DNA from: Roseomonas sp. OT10
GTDB taxonomy: Bacteria; Pseudomonadota; Alphaproteobacteria; Acetobacterales; Acetobacteraceae
Direction of reading: 5' to 3'
Assembly: GCF_020991085.1 (NCBI RefSeq)
Contig: NZ_CP087719.1
Coordinates: 3,864,001-3,928,000 of the forward strand
DNA length: 64,000 nucleotides
In this document: positions 58,057 to 64,000 of the stretch, piece by piece
Position numbering within the stretch: position 1 is the stretch's first letter
Layout: every line of letters begins with the position of its first letter
Position numbers and translations under genes: made by a program
Notes under the pieces: model-generated
Told to the model about the DNA's origin: nothing
Seen by the model: the letters and a program-made list of their open reading frames with translations, nothing else
Database searches by the model: none

Positions 58057-59082
58057 ATGACAGGCGTGCGGCGCAGGACCTTCCTGGGGGCGGGCGGCGC
58101 GCTCGCCGTCGCGGCCTCCGGCGCCCGGGCCCAAGGCGGAGGCCCAGTGGGAAGCCCAAGGGAAGGCCCAGTGGGAGGCGAGGGCGGCTGGCCCAGCCGG
58201 CCGGTGCGGCTGCTGGTCGGCTTCGCACCGGGCGGGGCGGTGGACATCGTGGCACGGCTGATCGCCCCCGCCCTGTCCGCCCGCCTGGGCCAGCCGGTGG
58301 TGGTGGAGAACCGCGCCGGTGCCGGCGCCAACATCGCCGCCGAGGCCGTGGCCAACGCGCCGCCGGACGGGCACGTGCTGCTGCTGGCCACGCCGGGCCC
58401 GCTGACCATCAACCCCGCCATCTACGAGCGGCTGCCCTTCGACGCGGAGCGCGGCTTCGCCCCGGTGGCACGGCTGGGCAAGGTGATGGACGTGCTGGCG
58501 GTCCCGGCCGACCGGCCGTGGCGCAGCGTGGCGGAGGTGCTGGAGGCCGCGCGGGCGAAGCCGGGCGGGCTGGTCCTCTCCTCCTCCGGCGTCGGCTCCG
58601 GCAGCCATCTCGGCATCATCCTGCTGGAGCACCTGGCGAAGGTCTCGGTGCTGCACGTGCCCTACCGCGGCGGCGGGCCGATGATGGGCGACTTCCTCTC
58701 GGGCAAGCTGGACGCCACGATCGGCACGGGGCCGGTGCTGGTGCCGCTGGGCCAGGCCGGCCGCATCCGGCTGCTGGGCGTGGCCTCGGAACAGCGATCC
58801 CGGCTGCTGCCCGACCTGCCCAGCATCGCCGAGACGGTGCCGGGCTACGAGATGGACAACTGGTTCGGCCTCGCCGCGCCCGCGGGCACGCCGCCGGGGG
58901 TGGTCGCGCGCCTGCATGCGGCGGCGGCGGCGGCCCTGGCCGAGCCCGCCCTGGCCGCCCGCTTCTCGGAGCAGGCGACGGAGCCGGCCCTGCTCGGCCC
59001 GGCGGAATTCGGCGCCTTCCTGGCGGCGGAGCGAGCGCGCTGGACGCCGCTGCTGCAGGCGGCCGGGGTGAAGGTGGATTGA
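58057..59082 (+). CDS. Bug/TctC-family periplasmic solute-binding protein
   Basis: A 341-residue TTT receptor homologue with ATG 58057 behind cggaggc. RRRTFLGAGGALAVAASGARAQ is a twin-arginine signal. A Gly/Pro-rich insert (GGGPVGSPREGPVGGEGG) built from an imperfect repeat precedes the usual PVRLLVGFAPGGAVDIVAR. VPYRGGGPMMGDFLSGKLD is the second conserved segment. Its stop overlaps the TTG start of the esterase gene, so the two are co-translated. A link to siderophore metabolism would be unusual for this family and is the point of interest. Confidence 0.9.
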   Translation: MTGVRRRTFLGAGGALAVAASGARAQGGGPVGSPREGPVGGEGGWPSRPVRLLVGFAPGGAVDIVARLIAPALSARLGQPVVVENRAGAGANIAAEAVANAPPDGHVLLLATPGPLTINPAIYERLPFDAERGFAPVARLGKVMDVLAVPADRPWRSVAEVLEAARAKPGGLVLSSSGVGSGSHLGIILLEHLAKVSVLHVPYRGGGPMMGDFLSGKLDATIGTGPVLVPLGQAGRIRLLGVASEQRSRLLPDLPSIAETVPGYEMDNWFGLAAPAGTPPGVVARLHAAAAAALAEPALAARFSEQATEPALLGPAEFGAFLAAERARWTPLLQAAGVKVD

Positions 59083-59972
59083 GCCCCCACCCCTCCCGCC
59101 GGGCGTTGCTGGGCGCCGCCTCCGGCCTCGCCCTCGCCGCCCGCGCCAGGGCGGCGGGGACGGCGCCGACGGAGGCGGTGGAGAGCTTCGACCTCGGCAG
59201 CGGCGAGGGGCCGGCCTGGCGCATCACGCTGGCCCCGCCGGCCGGCGCGGCGCCGCCCGGCGGGCACCCCTCCCTCTGGCTGCTGGACGGCAACGCCACC
59301 TTCCCGCTGGCGCTGCAAGCGCGCTCGGCCGCCGGCGCCGACGGCGTCGCGCTGGTGGGGGTCGGCCATCCCGGGGGAGACCGGCCGGACGTCGCGCGCC
59401 GCTTCCACGAGCTGACGCCGCCGACCGTGGCGGACAACTTCGGCGAGCGGCGCGGCAACCCGCCGGAGACCGGCGGGCGCGGCGCCTTCCTGCACTTCCT
59501 CGAGGCCGTGCTGCGCCCCGGCCTGGACGGCCGGCTGCCGCTGGACCCCGCGCGGCGGACCCTGTTCGGCCACTCCCTCGGCGCGTTGTTCGGGCTGCAC
59601 GTGCTGTTCACCCGGACGGAGCTGTTCGAGGCCTATGCCCTGGCCGACCCCTCCATCTGGTGGAACCGGCGCTCCATCCTGGACGAGCAGGCGGCCTTCC
59701 TGGCAGGGCTGCGCCTCGGCGGCGGGCGCGCGGCGCGGCCGGTCCGCATCCTGCTCTCCACCTCCGGCCGGGCGGGTTCGCCCGAGAGCGCGCGGCGGAT
59801 GCAGTCGCCGAACGGGGGCGACACGGCGGCCGCCCTGGCCGGGGTGGCGGGGCTGCGGGTCGGCTTCCGGCACATGGCGGAGGAGGATCATGGTTCCATG
59901 CGCTCCCCGGCCGTGGCCGATGCCCTGGCGCTGGCAGCCGGAGGGGCGCCCGAGGCGATCGCGTCACGGTAG
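59079..59972 (+). CDS. Exported alpha/beta-hydrolase, siderophore-esterase-like (IroE/Fes type)
   Basis: A 297-residue esterase starting at TTG 59079, which overlaps the Bug stop (aTTGA). The N-terminus has [18 protein letters not shown], a twin-arginine-like signal. The nucleophile elbow is [12 protein letters not shown]; the acid is probably in [11 protein letters not shown] and the His in EEDHGSM. The order and the WWN segment resemble IroE and enterochelin-esterase-related proteins, which cleave the ester backbone of catecholate siderophores. Location just before a 2,3-dihydroxybenzoate activating gene agrees. Confidence 0.87.
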   Translation: MSPHPSRRALLGAASGLALAARARAAGTAPTEAVESFDLGSGEGPAWRITLAPPAGAAPPGGHPSLWLLDGNATFPLALQARSAAGADGVALVGVGHPGGDRPDVARRFHELTPPTVADNFGERRGNPPETGGRGAFLHFLEAVLRPGLDGRLPLDPARRTLFGHSLGALFGLHVLFTRTELFEAYALADPSIWWNRRSILDEQAAFLAGLRLGGGRAARPVRILLSTSGRAGSPESARRMQSPNGGDTAAALAGVAGLRVGFRHMAEEDHGSMRSPAVADALALAAGGAPEAIASR

Positions 59973-60020
59973 CCAGGGAGCGTCGCCCGCGACCTTGTGT
60001 CGCGCGGATGGGCAGCCTAT

Positions 60021-60035
60021 CGAGAATGCCTATCA
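60021..60035. promoter_or_regulatory. Fur-box-like site before the siderophore ligase
   Basis: CGAGAATGCCTATCA matches 9 of 12 defined positions of the 7-1-7 Fur consensus. It overlaps a weak promoter, TTGTGT (59995-60000) and TATCGA (60018-60023) with 17 bases between. It is about 75 bases upstream of the TTG start at 60109. Iron repression of siderophore genes is expected in general. Confidence 0.5.
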
Positions 60036-60108
60036 AGAACAGTCCGGCCCGGCCCGGGGGCGCATCATCCCCGCGGCCGGTCCCGGCCCATGCCAGGACC
60101 CACCCGCG

Positions 60109-61743
60109 TTGATCCCGCTGCGACAGGAATGGCCCCCCGAATTCGCGGCGCGTTACCGGGAGGCGGGGTACTGGCGCGGCGAAACCTTCCCCGGCTTCCT
60201 GCGCGCGCGGGCGGCGGAGCGCCCCGATGCCCTGGCCATCATCGGCGGCACGCAGCGCTGGACCTATGCGGAGCTGCACGCGCGCGCCGAGGCCGCGGCG
60301 GCGGGCTTCCTCGCCCTCGGGCTGCGGCCGGGGGAGCGCGTCGTCGTCCAGCTCGGCAACATCCCGGAATTCTTCAGCGCCGTCTTCGGCCTGTTCCGCG
60401 CCGGGCTGGTCCCCGTCTACGCCCTGCCGGCGCACCGGCTGACGGAGATCGCCCACTTCGCCGCCAAGGCCGAGGCCGCCGCCTATATCGGGGCCGAGCG
60501 CGGCCCTGACGGCTTCGACGGCCGCCCCCTGGCCCGGGCGCTGCGCGAGGCGCAGCCTTCCGTGCGCCATGTCGTCATCGTCGGCGATGCGGCGGAGTTC
60601 ACCCCCTTCGCCGGGCTGGACGGCAACCGGGCCGCGCTGCCGGGCGACCCGGACCCGGCCAGCGTCGCCTTCCTGCAGATCTCGGGCGGGACCACGGGCC
60701 TGTCCAAGCTGATCCCGCGCACGCATGACGACTACATCTACAGCTTCCGGGCCAGCAACGGGATCTGCGGCGTGACGCCGGAGAGCGTCTTCCTCGTCGC
60801 CCTGCCCGCCGCGCACAACTTCCCGATGAGCTCGCCCGGCCACATGGGCGCGCTCTACGCCGGCGCCCGCGTCGTCCTCGCCCCCTCGCCGAGCCCCGAC
60901 GCCGCCTTCCCGCTGATCGCGCGGGAGCGCGTGACGATCACCGGGCTGGTGCCGCCGCTGGCCCTGCTCTGGGCCCAGGCGGCGGCCGGCACCCCGCACG
61001 ACCTGTCGAGCCTGGCGGTCCTGCTGGTCGGCGGCGCCAAGCTGACGCCCGAGGCGGCGCGCCGCGTGGCCGATGCGCTGCCCGCCCGGCTGCAGCAGGT
61101 CTTCGGCATGGCGGAGGGGCTGGTGAACTACACCCGCCTCGACGACCCGGACGGGATCGTGCTGGAGACCCAGGGCCGCCCGATCAGCCCCGACGACGAG
61201 GTGCTGATCGTGGACGACCTGGGCGAGCCCGTGCCGGAGGGCGAGGCAGGGCACCTGCTCGCGCGCGGCCCCTACACCATCCGCGCCTACCACAACGACG
61301 ACACGGCGAACGCCCGCTCCTTCACCGCGGACGGCTTCTACCGCACGGGCGACATCGTGCGCCGCACGCCGCAGGGCTACCTCGTCGTGCAGGGCCGCGC
61401 GGGCGACCACATCAACCGCGCGGGCGAGAAGATCTCCGCCGAGGAGGTGGAGGACCACCTGCTCGCCCACCCCAACGTCTTCGACGCGGCCGTGGTCTCC
61501 GTACCCGACGAGTTCCTGGGCGAGCGGAGCTGCGCCTTCGTCATCCCGCGCGGCGAGCGGCCCCGCGCCGTCGCGCTGAAGGCGTGGATGCGGACCCGCG
61601 GCATCGCGGACTTCAAGGTGCCGGACCAGATCGTGCTCGTGGATTCCTTCGAGACGACGGCGGCCGGCAAGATCAGCCGCAAGGAGCTGCGCGCCCGCCT
61701 GCGCGCGCAGCTTCTCGCCGGCGAGGACACGACAAGGGCATGA
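60109..61743 (+). CDS. 2,3-dihydroxybenzoate-AMP ligase (EntE/DhbE family)
   Basis: A 544-residue stand-alone adenylation enzyme that activates 2,3-dihydroxybenzoate (or salicylate) and loads it on an aryl carrier. TTG 60109 begins [22 protein letters not shown], aligning with the EntE start. The A3 core is [17 protein letters not shown] (about 190-206), the substrate helix has [15 protein letters not shown]5 is [17 protein letters not shown]8 [24 protein letters not shown] and A10 [11 protein letters not shown]. The substrate pocket with HNFPMSSPG is the DHB/salicylate ligase pattern. Its stop overlaps the carrier-protein ATG. Confidence 0.93.
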   Translation: MIPLRQEWPPEFAARYREAGYWRGETFPGFLRARAAERPDALAIIGGTQRWTYAELHARAEAAAAGFLALGLRPGERVVVQLGNIPEFFSAVFGLFRAGLVPVYALPAHRLTEIAHFAAKAEAAAYIGAERGPDGFDGRPLARALREAQPSVRHVVIVGDAAEFTPFAGLDGNRAALPGDPDPASVAFLQISGGTTGLSKLIPRTHDDYIYSFRASNGICGVTPESVFLVALPAAHNFPMSSPGHMGALYAGARVVLAPSPSPDAAFPLIARERVTITGLVPPLALLWAQAAAGTPHDLSSLAVLLVGGAKLTPEAARRVADALPARLQQVFGMAEGLVNYTRLDDPDGIVLETQGRPISPDDEVLIVDDLGEPVPEGEAGHLLARGPYTIRAYHNDDTANARSFTADGFYRTGDIVRRTPQGYLVVQGRAGDHINRAGEKISAEEVEDHLLAHPNVFDAAVVSVPDEFLGERSCAFVIPRGERPRAVALKAWMRTRGIADFKVPDQIVLVDSFETTAAGKISRKELRARLRAQLLAGEDTTRA

Positions 61744-62018
61744 GCATGGAGATCGGCCGGACCGGCGCGACGGAGCCGCTGACGCGGGAGCGGATGCGGG
61801 CCGACATCGCGCGCACCCTCCGCCTGCCGCCGGACGAGATCGGCGACGACGACGACCTGAACGACCTCGGCCTGGACTCCATGCGGGCCATGGGCCTCGT
61901 CCTCTACTGGACGGAAGGCGGGCTGCAGCTGGATTTCGGCGAGCTGGCGGAGCGGCCCACCCTCGACGCGTGGTGGGGCGTGGCGGAACGGGCCCTGGCC
62001 AAGCAGACCCGTGGCTGA
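61740..62018 (+). CDS. Free-standing aryl carrier protein
   Basis: A 92-residue phosphopantetheine carrier starting at ATG 61740 ([14 protein letters not shown]), overlapping the ligase stop by four bases. The attachment site is [10 protein letters not shown] with Ser47. In enterobactin synthesis this domain is fused behind the isochorismatase EntB; here it stands alone, so isochorismatase activity must come from another gene. Its 3' end overlaps the NRPS GTG by eight bases. Confidence 0.9.
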   Translation: MSMEIGRTGATEPLTRERMRADIARTLRLPPDEIGDDDDLNDLGLDSMRAMGLVLYWTEGGLQLDFGELAERPTLDAWWGVAERALAKQTRG

Positions 62019-64000
62019 CGGCGGGGCCGCGCCCGGCCTGCCGCTGACCGAGGCGCAGGAAGGACTCTGGTACGCGCAGCGGCTGGACGCGGGCAACCCG
62101 GTCTTCAACACGGGGCAGTACATCGCCTTCCGTGGCCCGCTGGAGGTGGAGGCGTTCCGCGCCGCCGTGGACGGCATGGTGGCGGAGGCGGATTCGCTCG
62201 CCCTGCGCATCCTGGACGCGCCCGGCGGCCCGCGGCAGGTCCCCGACCCCGCGCTGCGCCCCTGGCTGGAGGTGGTGGACCTCTCCGACGCGGCGGACCC
62301 GCTGGCGGCGGCGCGGGAGGCGATGGCGCGCGACATGGGCCGGCCGGTGGACCTCGCCCGCGGCGGCCTGGCGGCCGAGCGCCTCTATCGCCTCGCCCCC
62401 GACCACCACCTCTGGTACCAGCGCGCCCACCATCTGGTGCTGGACGGCTTCGGCACGGAGCTGCTGGTCCGCCGCACCGCCGCGCTCTACGCCGCGCGCC
62501 TGACGGGCAGCGACCCCGGCCAGCCCCTCGCCCCCTTCGCCGCGACGGTGTCGGAGGATGCCGCCTACCGCGCCTCGCCCCGCCGCGCCGCCGATGCCGC
62601 CTACTGGCGGGAGGCCATGGCGGGCGCGCCCGAGATCGGCGGCTCCCCTGGCGGCTCCCCCGGCGGCTCCCCTGGCAGCCTCCCGGGCGCGGCCCCGGGC
62701 GGCAGCCTGCGCACCGCGCGCTCCGTCCACCGTGCCCATGCGGTGCTGGACGACGCGGCCGGCGAGGCGCTGCGCCGCACCGCCGCCGCCCACGACCTCG
62801 CCTGGCCCGACCTGCTGACCGCCCTGCTCGGCGCCTATTGCCGCCGGATGACCGGGGAGGCGGAGGCGATCGTCGGCGTCACCTTCATGAACCGCTTCGG
62901 CAGCGCCGCCGCGCGCGTGCCGGCGACGCTGATGAACGTGCTGCCGCTGCGCATCCGCGCGGACGAGGCCGCGCCGCTGCACGAGGCGGTGGAGGAGGTG
63001 GTGGTCCAGCTCGCCCGTCTGCGGCGGCACGGGCGCTACCGCGGCGAGCAGCTGCGACGCGACCTGGGCCGTGTCGGCGGCGGGCGGCGGCTGCACGGCG
63101 CCATCGTCAACATCCAGCCCTTCCACGGCATCCCGCCCTTCCCCGGCCTGACGGCCGCGCTGCACCTGCTGGGCACCGGCCCGGTGGACGACATCACCTT
63201 CGACCTGCGCACCGATCCCGGGGCGGGCACGCTGCGGCTGGACGTGGAGGCCAATCCGGTGCGGCACACGGCGGCGCAGACCGCCGCCCATGCCGCCCGC
63301 GCGGCGCAGTTCGTCGCGGCCGCGCTCGCCGCGGGCCGGCTCGACGCGGTGCCCACCGCCACCCCCGCCGAGGCCCGGCACTTCGTCGAGGCGGTGAACG
63401 ACACGGCGCACCCCGTGCCCGACACCACCCTGGCGGCGCTGATCGCGGCGGCCATGGAAGCGCGGCCGGAGGCCACGGCGCTGGTGCTCGACGGGCAGGC
63501 GCTCAGCTACCGCGCGCTGGACGCGCGCAGCGCCGCCCTGGCCGGCGCGCTGGCGGCGCGGGGGATCGGCCCCGGGGACCTGGTGGCGGTCTCGCTCGAC
63601 CGTTCCTTCGAGCTGGTCGTGGCCCTGCTGGGCGTGCTCCGCGCCGGCGCCGCCTACCTGCCGCTCGACCCGGCGCACCCGCCGGAGCGGCTGGCGCGCA
63701 TCCTGGCCTCCGCCCGGCCCCGCCTCGCCCTCGCCATGGCGGCGCTGCCCGGGGAGGTCCCGGTGCTGCCCCCGGCGGATTGGCCGCGGGAGGGCCGCGC
63801 GCCGCGGGGGCCGGGGCCGGAGGACGCGGCCTATGCCATCTACACCTCCGGCTCCACCGGCGAGCCGAAGGGCGCCGTCATCCAGCACCGCGCCATCGTG
63901 AACCGGCTGGAATGGATGCGCGCGCAATACGGCTTCACCGCGCGGGACCGCATCCTGCAGAAGACGCCGGCCACCTTCGACGTCTCCGTCTGGGAGTTCT
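62011..64000 (+). CDS. Non-ribosomal peptide synthetase, EntF-like (3' end outside window)
   Basis: At least 663 residues from GTG 62011 to the edge. A condensation domain comes first (LPLTEAQEGLWYAQRL, then HHLVLDG with His141 as general base at residues 140-146, and GVTFMNRFGSAAARVPATLMNVLP). An Ala/Gly/Ser/Pro insert (GGSPGGSPGGSPGSLPG) interrupts it near residue 210-235. An adenylation domain follows: LSYRALDARS, LRAGAAYLPLDPAHPPERL and A3 YTSGSTGEPKGAVIQ at residue 611. It accepts the aryl group from the carrier at 61740 and adds an amino acid whose identity lies beyond the window. Confidence 0.93.
   Translation, partial: MADGGAAPGLPLTEAQEGLWYAQRLDAGNPVFNTGQYIAFRGPLEVEAFRAAVDGMVAEADSLALRILDAPGGPRQVPDPALRPWLEVVDLSDAADPLAAAREAMARDMGRPVDLARGGLAAERLYRLAPDHHLWYQRAHHLVLDGFGTELLVRRTAALYAARLTGSDPGQPLAPFAATVSEDAAYRASPRRAADAAYWREAMAGAPEIGGSPGGSPGGSPGSLPGAAPGGSLRTARSVHRAHAVLDDAAGEALRRTAAAHDLAWPDLLTALLGAYCRRMTGEAEAIVGVTFMNRFGSAAARVPATLMNVLPLRIRADEAAPLHEAVEEVVVQLARLRRHGRYRGEQLRRDLGRVGGGRRLHGAIVNIQPFHGIPPFPGLTAALHLLGTGPVDDITFDLRTDPGAGTLRLDVEANPVRHTAAQTAAHAARAAQFVAAALAAGRLDAVPTATPAEARHFVEAVNDTAHPVPDTTLAALIAAAMEARPEATALVLDGQALSYRALDARSAALAGALAARGIGPGDLVAVSLDRSFELVVALLGVLRAGAAYLPLDPAHPPERLARILASARPRLALAMAALPGEVPVLPPADWPREGRAPRGPGPEDAAYAIYTSGSTGEPKGAVIQHRAIVNRLEWMRAQYGFTARDRILQKTPATFDVSVWEF
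62638..62680. repeat. 12-bp tandem repeat inside the condensation domain
   Basis: Three to four imperfect copies of GGCGGCTCCCCY coding for GGSP. It sits in a surface loop of the C-domain and probably varies in length among strains. Confidence 0.7.

Noticed and set aside
1-64000. tRNA, rRNA or CRISPR arrays
   Set aside because: No T-arm-like motif with a matching acceptor stem, no rRNA conserved segment and no regularly spaced direct repeats were found by eye; a tRNAscan run would be decisive.

Overview
The window comes from a very GC-rich alphaproteobacterial chromosome, most likely an Acetobacteraceae member of the Roseomonas type. This is inferred from the block rne / amiC-mrcA-prfB, an RNase E ending in the Caulobacter-like GWW motif, an alphaproteobacterial 41-residue L36 without zinc cysteines, and four Bug/TctC-type solute-binding proteins with no TctA/TctB partners in the window. 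No rRNA, tRNA, CRISPR array or transposase was recognised.

Layout. Bases 1-6838 are a co-directional catabolic cluster: end of an FAD-linked 2-hydroxyacid dehydrogenase, a Bug protein, an iron-dependent alcohol dehydrogenase, a DapA/NanA-family aldolase, an SDR dehydrogenase, a BNR/sialidase-like beta-propeller and a second Bug protein. Bases 6978-18000 are housekeeping: a GNAT-Nudix fusion, rne, amiC, mrcA, prfB, a small membrane protein and a GNAT enzyme. Bases 17892-19706 hold an MFS transporter and a YdjA-like nitroreductase in one uninterrupted reading frame. Bases 20457-31475 (minus strand) are a stress-response efflux locus: ECF sigma factor, membrane anti-sigma candidate, periplasmic metal-sensor-like protein, outer-membrane factor, adaptor and two RND pumps of the MdtB/MdtC kind. 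Bases 31698-47511 are mixed metabolic, transport and repair genes: YdcF, a Bug protein, two TSUP exporters, Asp/Glu racemase, a small gene with a consensus promoter and an iron-box-like site, a tartrate/D-malate dehydrogenase, polysaccharide deacetylase, YncE-like propeller, msrA-msrB, serine hydrolase, M19 dipeptidase, lipoprotein, CNT nucleoside transporter and YeiH. Bases 47537-53694 hold ppk2, an AT-rich HEPN-like gene, hrpB, a zinc-binding protein behind a Zur-like operator, and rpmJ. Bases 53783-58004 hold a GGDEF-EAL protein and two transporters. Bases 58057-64000 open a catecholate siderophore locus: Bug protein, esterase, DHB-AMP ligase, free aryl carrier protein and the start of an NRPS that runs off the window.

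The least explained element is a dispersed intergenic repeat of about 350-400 bp, present three times (about 20057-20455, 32212-32616, 53031-53400). All copies carry the same ordered series of five hairpins, and several stems keep pairing through compensatory base changes. This points to selection on a folded RNA or DNA rather than on a protein. Other notable points are the sigma-factor-linked efflux operon with G8 tracts in its adaptor gene, the AT-rich HEPN gene joined to hrpB by an ATGA overlap, and candidate metal-responsive operators (Zur-like at 52058, Fur-like at 37216 and 60021).
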